A DNA stretch of 54,181 nt, from NCBI GenBank assembly GCA_007117835.1, contig SKFU01000019.1, positions 1 through 54,181 on the forward strand, read 5' to 3'. The stretch comes from Candidatus Izemoplasma sp. GTDB lineage: Bacteria; Bacillota_I; Bacilli_A; Izemoplasmatales; Izemoplasmataceae. The translations under genes were made by a program, and so were the position numbers. The notes under the pieces are model-generated. The model searched no databases and had not been told where the DNA came from. It was given only the letters and a program-made list of their open reading frames with translations. Positions 1 to 8,987 of this stretch are shown in pieces (the first letter of the stretch is position 1; each line of letters starts with the position of its first letter).

Positions 1-2
1 AG

Positions 3-1199
3 TATATTGCCTATGTCAAACTCATTAATCTTAGCCAAAAAGCATGGGAAGAAGCAAAAGCACAAAGTGATTTTACCCTGTTTAAACCGTATTTAGAAAA
101 AATCATCGCAGCGCAAAAGCAAATGATTGTTTATAGAGATACTGGTAAAGCACCATACGATGTTTTACTCGATGATTTTGAAGAAGGCATGAACATGGCA
201 TTATACGATGCGTTCTTTGAGACAATTAAAAATGAATTGGTGCCTTTTGTTAAGCAGGTTTTAAAAAAGAAACCATTACGCAATGATGCATTTATACACA
301 CCCATTTTCCCAAAGCAAAACAAAAAGAATTTGTCGAATATTTAATGGGTGTTTTCAACTATGATTTTGATCGCGGGGGTTTAAAAGAAAGTGTCCATCC
401 ATTTACTTGGAATACGCATAGTAAAGATGTGCGCTTTACCGTGCGCTATTTAGAAAATTTTGTCTTTAGTTCTATTTTTGCAGCAATTCATGAGTTGGGT
501 CATGCGCTTTATGAAATGCAAATTGATGAAGTGTTTGACATGACGAACCTAAACAGTGGTACCTCAATGGGAATGCATGAATCACAGTCACGTTTTTATG
601 AAAATATTGTGGGGCGAAGTTATGCGTTTTGGCAAGTCCACTATCCAAAATTACAACGCATATTTAAAGAACAACTCGACAATGTAAGTCTCGATGATTT
701 CTATCAAGGCATAAACAAAGTTGAAGAGAGTATGATTCGAGTCGAAGCCGATGAACTGACTTACCCGCTTCATATTTTGATCCGTTATGAACTAGAACGT
801 GAAATCTTTGAAGGAAATGTTGATCTCGATCAATTGCCTGAGTTATGGCATGAAAAGATGAAAAAATATCTTAATGTTACCCCGGCAAACAATGCTGAAG
901 GTGTTTTGCAAGATGTTCATTGGTCAGGTGGGGCTTTCGGGTATTTTCCAACATACGCACTTGGCAGTGCTTATGCTGCACAAATATATTACACGATGAT
1001 TCACGAGATTGATTTTGAAAAAATGATTCTAGAGGGTAATATTGAGGCAATCAATAATTGGCTAAAAGATAAAATCCATTGTTTTGGATCGTCGAAAAAA
1101 CCGTTAGAAATACTTGAATCAGTGACCAAAGAACCGTTTAACCCAAAATATTATTTAAGGTATCTTAAAGAAAAATATACACAACTTTACTTAGTATAA
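3..1199 (+). CDS. M32 family metallocarboxypeptidase, 5'-truncated by window edge
   Basis: Zinc carboxypeptidase that trims C-terminal residues from peptides in the cytoplasm. The reading frame is open from base 3, and the upstream residues look like genuine M32 sequence, so the ATG at 123 is internal. Visible motifs: HELGH zinc site at 489-503, the family HES motif (HESQSRFYEN), the IRVEADELTYPLH segment, and the GVLQDVHWSG motif near the C terminus. 398 residues are visible; the family is usually about 500, so roughly 100 N-terminal residues lie outside. The stop is followed immediately by the ribosome binding site of the next gene. Confidence 0.93.
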   Translation, partial: YIAYVKLINLSQKAWEEAKAQSDFTLFKPYLEKIIAAQKQMIVYRDTGKAPYDVLLDDFEEGMNMALYDAFFETIKNELVPFVKQVLKKKPLRNDAFIHTHFPKAKQKEFVEYLMGVFNYDFDRGGLKESVHPFTWNTHSKDVRFTVRYLENFVFSSIFAAIHELGHALYEMQIDEVFDMTNLNSGTSMGMHESQSRFYENIVGRSYAFWQVHYPKLQRIFKEQLDNVSLDDFYQGINKVEESMIRVEADELTYPLHILIRYELEREIFEGNVDLDQLPELWHEKMKKYLNVTPANNAEGVLQDVHWSGGAFGYFPTYALGSAYAAQIYYTMIHEIDFEKMILEGNIEAINNWLKDKIHCFGSSKKPLEILESVTKEPFNPKYYLRYLKEKYTQLYLV

Positions 1200-1212
1200 A
1201 GGAGGCATTTGA

Positions 1213-1734
1213 TTGGTTGATACCTATTACAAACACAGCGAACTATTGTTGAAACAATTACCCAAAGGGGTGTTCATTACAGTTCAAGCGAAAGCGCGCT
1301 TAAACACCATGACCATTGCCTGGGCACATATTGGTATTTTATGGGGCAAACCGGTCATGATTGCTTATGTAAGATATTCTAGATTTACCTATGATTTATT
1401 GATTGATGCTGATGATTTTACAATCAATGTCCCAATCTCTAATCCGTTAAAAGACGCGTTACGCATTGCAGGTTCTGAATCAGGTCGGGATGTCGACAAG
1501 TTTAAAAAAGCAAAACTGAAATTAAAACCAAGTCAAAGCATTAAAAGTCCTGGAATTGAAGCCTGTGATCTTAACTATGAATGCGCGATAATTTATCGAC
1601 AAACACTAGAACCGGCGATGATTCCAGAACACATTAAAGCGCGATATTATCCAAATCACGACACGCATATTGTGTTTTATGGTGAAATCGTAAATATGAC
1701 AATGAAGGGAGAACCACATGAATCAAATCATTAA
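1213..1734 (+). CDS. Flavin reductase-like domain protein
   Basis: A 173-residue protein of the flavin reductase-like FMN-binding fold (split barrel). The segments LNTMTIAWAHIGILWGKPVM, VRYSRFTYDLL and AGSESGRDVDKFKKA match this family's FMN and phosphate contacts. The start is a TTG at 1213, 7 nt after AAAGGAGG (1198-1205); no better start exists. The 3' end overlaps folD by 17 bp, which suggests translational coupling. The electron acceptor cannot be told from sequence. Confidence 0.85.
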   Translation: MVDTYYKHSELLLKQLPKGVFITVQAKARLNTMTIAWAHIGILWGKPVMIAYVRYSRFTYDLLIDADDFTINVPISNPLKDALRIAGSESGRDVDKFKKAKLKLKPSQSIKSPGIEACDLNYECAIIYRQTLEPAMIPEHIKARYYPNHDTHIVFYGEIVNMTMKGEPHESNH

Positions 1735-2569
1735 TGGTAAAACACTCGCAAAATCAATTCGAGAAGAAGTAAAAAAACGTGTTGACGTATTAAAAGAACA
1801 AATTGGCAAAGTACCGCATTTGGTGGTAATATTGGTGGGCGAAGACCCAGCAAGTCAATCATATGTCAAAGCAAAAGAACGTGCATGTCTTACCGCAGGT
1901 ATGAAAAGCACATTATTACAAAAAGATGATACAATGACAGAAGAGGATTTATTAAACTTAATTAAACAATTGAATGATGACGTGGATGTTCATGGTATTT
2001 TAGTTCAGTTGCCATTACCAAACCATATGGATGCGAACCTTGTCATCAATACTATCCGCAAAGATAAAGACGTTGATGGATTTCATCCATTGAATATTGC
2101 GGCTTTACACATCGGTGAGCCTGGGATTTTACCAGCGACACCAAAAGGTATTATGACGATGTTACACAGCACTGGAATTCCTTTAAAAGGCAAAAACGCG
2201 TTGGTTATTGGTCGCAGTAATATTGTTGGTAAACCGGTTGCAGCGTTACTGTTGAAAGAACATGCGACAGTTACAATTGCCCATTCAAGAACGGTTGATT
2301 TAAAATCACTATGCTTACAAGCAGACATTGTTGTAGCCGCAGTTGGCCGTGCACATATGGTCACTGCAGACATGATTAAACCAGGTGCTGTAGTTATTGA
2401 TGTTGGTGTTAACCGTGTGAATGGGAAATTGGTTGGTGATGTCGATTTTGACGCCGCAAAAGACGTAGCGTCATACATTACACCAGTGCCAGGTGGTGTC
2501 GGCCCAATGACCATTGCATCATTGCTTCAAAACACAGTAGAATGTTTTTTAAGTTTAGAAAAAAAATAA
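1718..2569 (+). CDS. folD: Bifunctional methylenetetrahydrofolate dehydrogenase/cyclohydrolase FolD
   Basis: Interconverts 5,10-methylene-THF, 5,10-methenyl-THF and 10-formyl-THF using NADP, feeding purine and formyl-methionine synthesis. 283 residues, normal length. Visible motifs: catalytic Tyr/Lys segment SYVKAKE, HGILVQLPLP, KDVDGFHPLN, the NADP-binding GRSNIVGKPVA and the C-terminal PVPGGVGPMT. Ribosome binding site GAAGGGAG lies just upstream. It is followed by purB after 15 bp, and glyA and a purine permease are nearby, so this is a one-carbon and purine neighbourhood. Confidence 0.98.
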   Translation: MNQIINGKTLAKSIREEVKKRVDVLKEQIGKVPHLVVILVGEDPASQSYVKAKERACLTAGMKSTLLQKDDTMTEEDLLNLIKQLNDDVDVHGILVQLPLPNHMDANLVINTIRKDKDVDGFHPLNIAALHIGEPGILPATPKGIMTMLHSTGIPLKGKNALVIGRSNIVGKPVAALLLKEHATVTIAHSRTVDLKSLCLQADIVVAAVGRAHMVTADMIKPGAVVIDVGVNRVNGKLVGDVDFDAAKDVASYITPVPGGVGPMTIASLLQNTVECFLSLEKK

Positions 2570-2584
2570 AAAGTTGGTGAATGG

Positions 2585-3880
2585 ATGATAGAACGTTATC
2601 AGCGTAAAGTGATGGCTGAGTGTTTTAAAGATGCACGCAAATTCGACCATTTTTTAGCGGTAGAAATAGCAGCACTTAAAGCCTTTGCAACGGCTGGAAT
2701 AATACCGAAAGAAGCCGTTAAAGCGATTGAAGATAATGCCTCTTTTGATGTGCAAAGAATCCAAGAAATTGAAGCAGAAACACATCACGATGTGATTGCA
2801 TTTACACGTTCTGTCAGTGAGTCACTGGGCCCAGAAAAACGTTGGTTTCACTACGGGTTAACAAGTACCGATGTGGTCGATACAGCGTGGGGATTAACCA
2901 TTCAAAAAGCAAACCGAATTATCGAACAAGATTTGCTTGACTTTATTGAGATACTTAAACAAATAGCACTTAAGCATGAACAGACCTTATGTGTGGGAAG
3001 AACGCATGGCATCCATGCAGAGATGACGACTTTCGGGCTTAAATTTGCACTGTACTATGATCGTTTTCAAACACATTTAAAACGCTTTCGTCATGTTAGA
3101 AAACACATCGAAGTGGGTAAACTTAGTGGTGCTGTTGGTAATTTTGTGATAACCACGCCTAAAATTCAAGATGATGCATGTCAATTTTTAGGACTCGGCA
3201 GTGCCACCATTTCAACCCAGGTTTTACCCAGAGATATTCATGCTGAGTACATGAGTGTGATTGCCTTGATTGCCAGTGGTATTGAGCAAATCGCTGTTGA
3301 AATTAGACATTTGATGCGGACCGAAGTGGCTGAGGTTAAAGAGGCTTTTAAATTAAATCAAAAAGGGTCTTCTGCGATGCCACATAAGCAAAATCCGATT
3401 GCCAGTGAAAACATGACAGGCTGTGCACGACTGATTCGGGGATATATGCACACAAGTTTTGAAAATATTGCCTTATGGCATGAACGAGATATTAGTCATT
3501 CTTCGGTTGAACGTGTCATTTTTCCAGATGCGTTAATGGTATTAGATTACATGCTTAACCGCTACAAAGAAGTCCTTAGTAATTTGGTGGTCGATACCCA
3601 GCAGATGCTTAATAATAGCGCCTTAACATACGATATCATATATTCACAAAAAGTGTTACACCGATTGATTGATGCGGGCATGACTCGAGAAGCAGCGTAT
3701 GATTTAATCCAACCATTGTCTAATCAGGCATACACTCAAAAAATACCATTCAAAACTGTTTTATTAAAAACAGAAACCGTTTTGAAAACAATCAGTGCAG
3801 ATGCGATTGAAGACTGTTTTTCAGACCGAGAATCACTCAAAAACGTTGGAGAAATTTACCGTCGGGTGGGCTTGAAATGA
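2585..3880 (+). CDS. purB: Adenylosuccinate lyase
   Basis: Fumarase/aspartase superfamily lyase releasing fumarate from adenylosuccinate and from SAICAR. 431 residues, typical of the Bacillus-type enzyme. The family signature GSSAMPHKQNP is present, as are TSTDVVDTAW and the catalytic His region GRTHGIHAEMTTFG. The TGA stop overlaps the following ATG by 4 bp (ATGA). No other de novo purine genes lie in the window, so a salvage role (IMP to AMP) is at least as likely as full biosynthesis. Confidence 0.97.
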   Translation: MIERYQRKVMAECFKDARKFDHFLAVEIAALKAFATAGIIPKEAVKAIEDNASFDVQRIQEIEAETHHDVIAFTRSVSESLGPEKRWFHYGLTSTDVVDTAWGLTIQKANRIIEQDLLDFIEILKQIALKHEQTLCVGRTHGIHAEMTTFGLKFALYYDRFQTHLKRFRHVRKHIEVGKLSGAVGNFVITTPKIQDDACQFLGLGSATISTQVLPRDIHAEYMSVIALIASGIEQIAVEIRHLMRTEVAEVKEAFKLNQKGSSAMPHKQNPIASENMTGCARLIRGYMHTSFENIALWHERDISHSSVERVIFPDALMVLDYMLNRYKEVLSNLVVDTQQMLNNSALTYDIIYSQKVLHRLIDAGMTREAAYDLIQPLSNQAYTQKIPFKTVLLKTETVLKTISADAIEDCFSDRESLKNVGEIYRRVGLK

Positions 3881-4524
3881 TGCGTTTTGTGCATGGTATC
3901 ATGTCAATATTATGGGCAATTTTCTTGATTATGTTGTTTGCGAATATATTGACATCACGCCCCTATATTCAGTTATCAAAAGGGTTGTATGATACCCATG
4001 AAGCGATTGATTATGATCATGGTTATGTCGCTAGACAGTTGATTGATTACTTAAACTATCGTCATGATGACTTATATTTTGGTGCCGATGTTAACGATGA
4101 TACAGTATTAATGCGCGATATCGAAATCCGTCATATGGTTGACGTCAAACACTTGTATACAAGTTTGCGGGTTGTTGCACTGGCTGCATTGATTATTGTC
4201 ATGGGCTTTTCTATTTGGCTTTACCAAAAAGACATCAACTCTTTTTATCAAATGGTCAAAAACAGTTATCAAATACCGCTTGCGTTTGCCGTCTTTATTG
4301 GGGTGTGGTTCTTGATTGATTTTAACCGAATATTCACGCTATTTCACGAACTGTTCTTTGATAACGATGACTGGTTACTGCGTAGTGATGACGTATTAAT
4401 ACTATTGTTACCTCAAATGTTTTGGTTTGTAAGTGGTGCTTTGATATTGTTAGGCTTAGTAATATCGATTGGATTAACTTTGCTATTCAACCATACTAAA
4501 ATAAAACCGAAAGTCTCTGATTGA
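3877..4524 (+). CDS. DUF1461/TIGR01906 family integral membrane protein
   Basis: A 215-residue membrane protein of unknown function. The extracytoplasmic segment LMRDIEIRHMVDVKHLY and the C-terminal FHELFFDNDDWLL...LLPQMFW are the two hallmark segments of the TIGR01906/DUF1461 family of lactic acid bacteria and relatives. Four hydrophobic segments are visible: N-terminal (about residues 5-25), 98-115, 134-152 and 185-207. It overlaps purB by 4 bp and ends inside an intrinsic terminator, so it closes the folD-purB transcript. Confidence 0.8.
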   Translation: MMRFVHGIMSILWAIFLIMLFANILTSRPYIQLSKGLYDTHEAIDYDHGYVARQLIDYLNYRHDDLYFGADVNDDTVLMRDIEIRHMVDVKHLYTSLRVVALAALIIVMGFSIWLYQKDINSFYQMVKNSYQIPLAFAVFIGVWFLIDFNRIFTLFHELFFDNDDWLLRSDDVLILLLPQMFWFVSGALILLGLVISIGLTLLFNHTKIKPKVSD

Positions 4525-4534
4525 GACTTTTTTC
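4511..4534 (+). terminator. Intrinsic terminator after DUF1461 gene
   Basis: AAGTCTC (4511-4517) pairs with GAGACTT (4523-4529) across a 5-nt loop, followed by a T-rich run. The stem includes the stop codon of the upstream gene. Confidence 0.85.
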
Positions 4535-4573
4535 TTAAATGTTGATTTTACTATTTTTTTAAAGGCTTCTTTT

Positions 4574-4582
4574 TGATACAAT
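4574..4582 (+). promoter_or_regulatory. Extended -10 promoter of the purine riboswitch transcript
   Basis: TGATACAAT matches the TGn-extended -10. The predicted start, about 7 nt downstream near 4589, puts the RNA 5' end at the first base of a segment able to pair with 4704-4715. No good -35 is visible. Confidence 0.55.
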
Positions 4583-4594
4583 TAATATGGTTGG

Positions 4595-4663
4595 TATCAT
4601 ATAAGGTCAGTAATACGGTCTGATTGTCTCTACCCCAACACCGTAAACGTTGGGACTATGGTA
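4595..4663 (+). ncRNA. Purine riboswitch aptamer, guanine type
   Basis: A three-way junction matches the purine aptamer. P1 is TATCATA (4595-4601) with TATGGTA (4657-4663). P2 is GTCAG (4606-4610) with CTGAT (4620-4624). P3 is CCCAAC (4634-4639) with GTTGGG (4649-4654). Conserved core stretches TCTACC, CCGTAAA and GACTATG are present. The specificity base after GA is C (4656), the guanine/hypoxanthine state rather than the adenine state (T). It precedes a purine permease, as expected. No T-run terminator follows; control may be translational. Confidence 0.93.
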
Positions 4664-4739
4664 TTCACATGAATCAATAACAAGTTTTCTGCAATTTGTG
4701 GTTATGATACTAACCGACAAAAAAAAGGAGGCTTCATTC

Positions 4740-6110
4740 ATGGAAAAAGTAACAGAGTTTTTTAAGATTCGCCAGCGTGGCAGTACAATTAAGACAGAAT
4801 TACTTGCCGGTTTAACAACATTTTTAGCGATGGCGTATATCTTACCAGTCAACTCAGGTATGCTGAGTGCAACTGGGATGCCGATTGCAGGTGTATTTTT
4901 TGCAACTGTCATGGCATCAATGATTGCTGCAATGATTATGGGATTCATCGCGAATTATCCCGTAGCATTAGCACCTGGCATGGGAATTAATGCATTTTTC
5001 ACCTACACTGTTGTATTTGGGTATGGGTTGAGTTGGCAAGCAGCACTTGCTGCCGTGTTAATTTCAGGTGTATTGTTCCTAGTCATCTCGATTTCAGGAT
5101 TGCGTAAAATGGTCATTGACGCAATTCCACAGGGACTTAAATTTGCCGTTGGTGCAGGTATTGGGTTTTTCATTACATTTATTGGACTTAAGAATGCCGG
5201 AATCATTGTATCAGATCCAGTCACATTTGTGACCTTAGGCAACTTAGGACATCCAGCAGTTTTACTGGGTATTTTCGGGTTGATTTTAGTTGTTGTTCTT
5301 TTCACAATGGGCAATCGTTTTGCACTTATTATCGCCATTGCAGCAACCGCAATCCTTGGTGTTGTTTTAGGTTTATTGGGTGTTTCAAACATGCCAGCAT
5401 TTGATGCAAGTGCAACCGAAGGGTTACTTGCTGGTGTTTCTGAAACATTCTTAGCCGCGTTTGCTGGCATGGGAGAACTGTTTTCAAAACCAGAAGCCAT
5501 TTTCATTATTTTTACTTTCTTGTTTGTTGATTTCTTTGATACGGCAGGCACACTGATTGCCGTTGGTAACCGTGCAGGTTTAATCAACGAAGACGGCGAA
5601 TTGGTTAATGGAAATAAAGCGTTATTGGCAGATTCAGTTGGGACAATTGCTGGGGCACTACTCGGGACTAGTACGGTGACTAGCTATATTGAGTCAAGTA
5701 CCGGGATTGAACAAGGTGGCCGCACAGGGTTGACTGCGGTTACTGTGGGTATTTTATTTTTCTTATCGCTTCTCATTTATCCAGTGCTTAGTATATTTAC
5801 AGGGATATTTGACCCAGCGACAGGCACGGTTTATTCACCAGTTACCGCGATGGCTTTAATTATGGTTGGGGCACTCATGGTTGCTCAATTGAAAGAAATT
5901 GATTGGGATGATAAAGCAATCTTAATTCCATCATTCTTAACCATCGTATTTATGATTTTCACCTTCTCAATTGCGGAAGGTATTGCCATTGGATTCATCT
6001 TCTATCCAATTGTGATGATGTCACAAGGCCGCGCTAAAGAAGTTAATAAAATTATGTATATTTTAATGATTTTCTTTGTTGTGTTCTTTGTTTTAAATGT
6101 ATTGATTTAA
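4740..6110 (+). CDS. NCS2 family guanine/hypoxanthine permease (PbuG/AzgA-like)
   Basis: Purine base importer of the cytoplasmic membrane, 456 residues with about 12-13 hydrophobic segments. Recognised by FVDFFDTAGTLIAVGNRAG and SVGTIAGALLGTSTVTSYIE, typical of the AzgA/PbuG group. The start is the ATG at 4740, 8 nt after AAGGAGG (GGAGG 4727-4731); an in-frame upstream start at 4650 would lie inside the riboswitch and is rejected. The guanine-type aptamer upstream supports purine as the substrate and repression by guanine. Confidence 0.95.
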   Translation: MEKVTEFFKIRQRGSTIKTELLAGLTTFLAMAYILPVNSGMLSATGMPIAGVFFATVMASMIAAMIMGFIANYPVALAPGMGINAFFTYTVVFGYGLSWQAALAAVLISGVLFLVISISGLRKMVIDAIPQGLKFAVGAGIGFFITFIGLKNAGIIVSDPVTFVTLGNLGHPAVLLGIFGLILVVVLFTMGNRFALIIAIAATAILGVVLGLLGVSNMPAFDASATEGLLAGVSETFLAAFAGMGELFSKPEAIFIIFTFLFVDFFDTAGTLIAVGNRAGLINEDGELVNGNKALLADSVGTIAGALLGTSTVTSYIESSTGIEQGGRTGLTAVTVGILFFLSLLIYPVLSIFTGIFDPATGTVYSPVTAMALIMVGALMVAQLKEIDWDDKAILIPSFLTIVFMIFTFSIAEGIAIGFIFYPIVMMSQGRAKEVNKIMYILMIFFVVFFVLNVLI

Positions 6111-6115
6111 AGTTT

Positions 6116-6141
6116 AAGGGTGCTTCGGCACCCTTTTTTTT
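6116..6141 (+). terminator. Intrinsic terminator of permease gene
   Basis: AAGGGTGC, a TTCG tetraloop and GCACCCTT form a GC-rich stem followed by eight T. Five nt after the stop codon. Confidence 0.95.
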
Positions 6142-6170
6142 AGCTAAAATGAAAACGCTTGATTTCTTGG

Positions 6171-6199
6171 TTTACATCACACCATAAATCCGATAAAAT
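6171..6199 (+). promoter_or_regulatory. Promoter of pyrR-glyA
   Basis: TTTACA (6171-6176), a 17-nt spacer and TAAAAT (6194-6199). No PyrR-type RNA binding loop or attenuator is evident before pyrR. Confidence 0.6.
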
Positions 6200-6225
6200 A
6201 AGATTGTGTGAATTGGAGGAATTAT

Positions 6226-6720
6226 ATGCATTTATTATTCGATGAAATAAAAGTTCAAAGAACTTTAAGACGCATTACCCATGAAATATTAGAAAGGCAT
6301 CAAGGGGGTAAAAACTTGGTGTTGCTTGGGATTGAAAAAAGTGGGGTGCTGTTAGCGCAGATGATTAAAGATAACATGCTTGAGTTTGAGTCATTAGATG
6401 TGCCTTTATATACCGTGAACATAACAAGATATCGCGATGATATTCAAGAAGAAGGCCCACCTTTTGAAATCGACTTAACCTCACAATCAGTGATTCTTAT
6501 TGATGATGTGCTTTATACAGGAAGAACTGTGAGGGCAGCGATGGATGCGATTATGGACGCAGGCAGACCTGATCAAGTTGAACTTGCTGTGTTGATTGAC
6601 CGAGGGCATCGTGAGTTGCCAATACGTGCAGATTATGTGGGAAAAAATGTACCAACAAATAAAAAAGAAAAAGTCATTGTCGACATGAAAGACACGAAAA
6701 CTGTTTACCTAATAAAATGA
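6226..6720 (+). CDS. pyrR: PyrR: pyr operon RNA-binding regulator/uracil phosphoribosyltransferase
   Basis: PyrR binds pyrimidine-operon leader RNA in response to UMP and can also make UMP from uracil and PRPP. 164 residues. The PRPP-binding loop SVILIDDVLYTGRTVRAAMD, the RNA-binding region LAVLIDRGHRELPIRADYVG and the tail VPTNKKEKV are almost canonical. Start ATG 6226 follows GGAGG (6215-6219); an in-frame GTG at 6208 has no ribosome site. No pyrimidine genes are next to it: the neighbours are a purine permease and glyA, so it may act on distant leaders or mainly in uracil salvage. Confidence 0.95.
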   Translation: MHLLFDEIKVQRTLRRITHEILERHQGGKNLVLLGIEKSGVLLAQMIKDNMLEFESLDVPLYTVNITRYRDDIQEEGPPFEIDLTSQSVILIDDVLYTGRTVRAAMDAIMDAGRPDQVELAVLIDRGHRELPIRADYVGKNVPTNKKEKVIVDMKDTKTVYLIK

Positions 6721-6738
6721 TTAACAGGAGGTTATGAT

Positions 6739-7980
6739 ATGCATTTAAAAAACAATGATTACGAGTTATTTCAATTGATTGAAGCGGAAAAAAACAGACA
6801 AGAAACACATTTAGAGCTGATTGCTAGTGAAAACTTTGTGTCCCCTTCAGTCTTAGAGGTTGATGGTAGTATATTGACCAACAAGTATGCAGAAGGTTAT
6901 CCAAACAAACGCTATTATGGTGGGTGTGAATTTGTAGATCAAATTGAGGATTTAGCACGCACGCGCTTAAAACAATTATTCAATGTTAAATATGTCAATG
7001 TTCAAGCACACTCAGGTTCGACAGCGAATATGGCTGCGTACCGAAGTGTGTTAGAACCTAACGACGTTGTCTTAGGCATGAGTTTAGATCATGGCGGCCA
7101 TTTAACGCACGGTCATCCGTTAAATTTTAGTGGTGTTGATTATCGTTTTGAAAGTTACGGTGTAGACAAAGACACAGAAATGATTGATTATGACGTATTA
7201 AGACAAATCGCAAAGCGAGTTAAACCAAGACTTATTGTCGCAGGTGCTAGCGCGTATCCAAGAGCGATTAATTTCAAGAAATTCCGTGAAATAGCCGATG
7301 AGGTCAATGCTTTATTGATGGTGGATATGGCACATATTGCAGGACTTGTTGCTGCAGGGATTCATGAAAATCCATGTGAGGTTGCTGATATTGTAACGTC
7401 AACCACCCATAAAACATTAAGAGGGCCACGTGGTGGTATTATCTTAACCAATAATTTTGAAATTTATAAAAAAGTGAATAAAATAGTCTTTCCTGGCATT
7501 CAAGGAGGACCATTAATGCATATTATTGGTGCGAAAGCTGTCGCCTTTAAAGAAGCCGCAAGTGACGCATTTAAAACATACCAAGAAAACGTTGTTGCCA
7601 ATGCAAAAGCCCTAGCCGAACAGTTAAAACAACTGGGGTTTAATGTTGTGAGTGGGGGCACAGATAACCATTTGGTTTTAGTCGAGGTCAAAACCTTATC
7701 AGGACTGACTGGGTTAGAAGCTGAAAAACTGTTAGAAACAGTGAACATTACCTGCAATAAAAACACGGTGCCAAATGATCTTGAAAAACCATATATCACA
7801 AGCGGTATACGTTTAGGCACCCCCGCCTTAACCACAAGAGGATTTAGCACTGAAGACATGAAAACTGTCGCACAGTTAATTTATGACATACTGATGAATC
7901 CAAATAACGACTTCGTGGTTGACGAAGTTAAAAAGCGTGTCGGTATTTTGACGAGTCGTTATCCACTGTATAAAAAATAG
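6739..7980 (+). CDS. glyA: Serine hydroxymethyltransferase
   Basis: PLP enzyme converting serine and tetrahydrofolate to glycine and methylene-THF, the substrate of FolD. 413 residues, full length. The PLP lysine motif [27 protein letters not shown] near the N terminus, [15 protein letters not shown] and FPGIQGGP are visible. Preceded by AGGAGG (6726-6731). It shares the pyrR transcript (18 bp gap) and ends in a bidirectional terminator facing hslO. Confidence 0.98.
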   Translation: MHLKNNDYELFQLIEAEKNRQETHLELIASENFVSPSVLEVDGSILTNKYAEGYPNKRYYGGCEFVDQIEDLARTRLKQLFNVKYVNVQAHSGSTANMAAYRSVLEPNDVVLGMSLDHGGHLTHGHPLNFSGVDYRFESYGVDKDTEMIDYDVLRQIAKRVKPRLIVAGASAYPRAINFKKFREIADEVNALLMVDMAHIAGLVAAGIHENPCEVADIVTSTTHKTLRGPRGGIILTNNFEIYKKVNKIVFPGIQGGPLMHIIGAKAVAFKEAASDAFKTYQENVVANAKALAEQLKQLGFNVVSGGTDNHLVLVEVKTLSGLTGLEAEKLLETVNITCNKNTVPNDLEKPYITSGIRLGTPALTTRGFSTEDMKTVAQLIYDILMNPNNDFVVDEVKKRVGILTSRYPLYKK

Positions 7981-8004
7981 GGAATTAATTATCCCTATTT
8001 TTTT
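7973..8004. terminator. Bidirectional terminator between glyA and hslO
   Basis: AAAAATAGGGA (7973-7983) and TCCCTATTTTT (7992-8002) form a stem flanked by A-run and T-run, so it can serve both converging genes. Confidence 0.88.
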
Positions 8005-8884
8005 CGCTTTCTTTAATTAACTTTTGAATATCATTGGCATCAAAATGATAAGTTTCCAAACAGAAATGACAGACTGTCTCAATCATATTGTCTTCTTCAA
8101 GTAAACGTTTGAGTTCTACTGGACCAAGACTAATAATACCACGTTCAAACTTTTCTTTATGGCAATCGCAACGGTAGTGTAAATCCATTGTTTCAAGCAA
8201 TTGGTAATTGTCTTGAGTCAGTTTAGCCGCAATCATTTCTGGGGTATTTCCTTGGTCTAACAAAACCGATATGGGCGGTAAATCTTTTAAAATAGTCTCA
8301 ATCGTTGTGACGGTTTCTTTTTGGTAACCAGGCATCATTTGAATAATAAAACCACCGGCATGTAAAATCGTGTGATCATCATTGACTTTAACACCCAAAG
8401 ACACGGCTGATGGTATTTGCTCACTGGCGGTGAAATAATAGGCAAAATCTTCCGCAACTTCACCTGTTTGAATATCAACACTAGACGTGAAAATATTACG
8501 AACTTTCAAATCTTTAGTTACGTGAAGTTGACCTTGCCCTACGGCTTGTGCTACATTTAACTTGCCATCATTATACTGTAAAAAAACATGGGGGTTTCCG
8601 ACGTAGCCACGGACTTCTCCTTTGGCATTGGTTGTTGCGACCATCCCTTCTAATGGGCCGTTGGTCGCATAACGAATCGTGAGTTCATGGTCATCATGAT
8701 TTAAAGCCCCTTTATACATTGCGCCCATAATCACGCTTGCAGTCAAAAGACGACCAAGTGCCGCAGCACTGGTTGGCCATAAATCATGTACTTTTTGTGC
8801 ATGCGCAATCATCTGTGTTGTTCTTGCGACATACACACGCACTGTGCCATCATAGGCATAAGCTTTTATTAAATAATCTTTCAT
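7985..8884 (-). CDS. hslO: Redox-regulated chaperone Hsp33
   Basis: Holdase chaperone activated when its zinc-bound cysteines are oxidised. 299 residues from the ATG at 8884 ([18 protein letters not shown], the normal family N terminus), preceded by GGTGAT on the minus strand. An in-frame extension to 8926 adds 14 residues without support. The C-terminal redox switch is seen as CDC, 27 residues, then CHFC. Convergent with glyA and divergent from dusB. Confidence 0.96.
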   Translation of the reverse strand: MKDYLIKAYAYDGTVRVYVARTTQMIAHAQKVHDLWPTSAAALGRLLTASVIMGAMYKGALNHDDHELTIRYATNGPLEGMVATTNAKGEVRGYVGNPHVFLQYNDGKLNVAQAVGQGQLHVTKDLKVRNIFTSSVDIQTGEVAEDFAYYFTASEQIPSAVSLGVKVNDDHTILHAGGFIIQMMPGYQKETVTTIETILKDLPPISVLLDQGNTPEMIAAKLTQDNYQLLETMDLHYRCDCHKEKFERGIISLGPVELKRLLEEDNMIETVCHFCLETYHFDANDIQKLIKESEKNRDN

Positions 8885-8900
8885 CGATATCACCGCGAAT

Positions 8901-8909
8901 ATTATAGCA
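8901..8909 (-). promoter_or_regulatory. Extended -10 promoter of hslO
   Basis: On the minus strand this reads TGCTATAAT, just upstream of the hslO ribosome binding site. Confidence 0.6.
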
Positions 8910-8987
8910 TGTTTAAGTAAAATCACAAATGATTTGAAAAAACCTTGTGATTATGGAATAATAGTAGCGTTTAAAGGAGGTGTTTTC

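Noticed and set aside
2083-2514. Antisense open frame within folD, and similar shadows in purB, uvrA, glyA and others
   Set aside because: Opposite-strand frames of well-conserved genes; no independent start signals or family resemblance.
4650-4739. Upstream in-frame start for the purine permease
   Set aside because: It would begin inside the riboswitch P3; the ATG at 4740 has a perfect ribosome site and normal family N terminus.
6142-6225. PyrR-binding attenuator in the pyrR leader
   Set aside because: The leader after the predicted promoter is too short, and no conserved loop or terminator is present.
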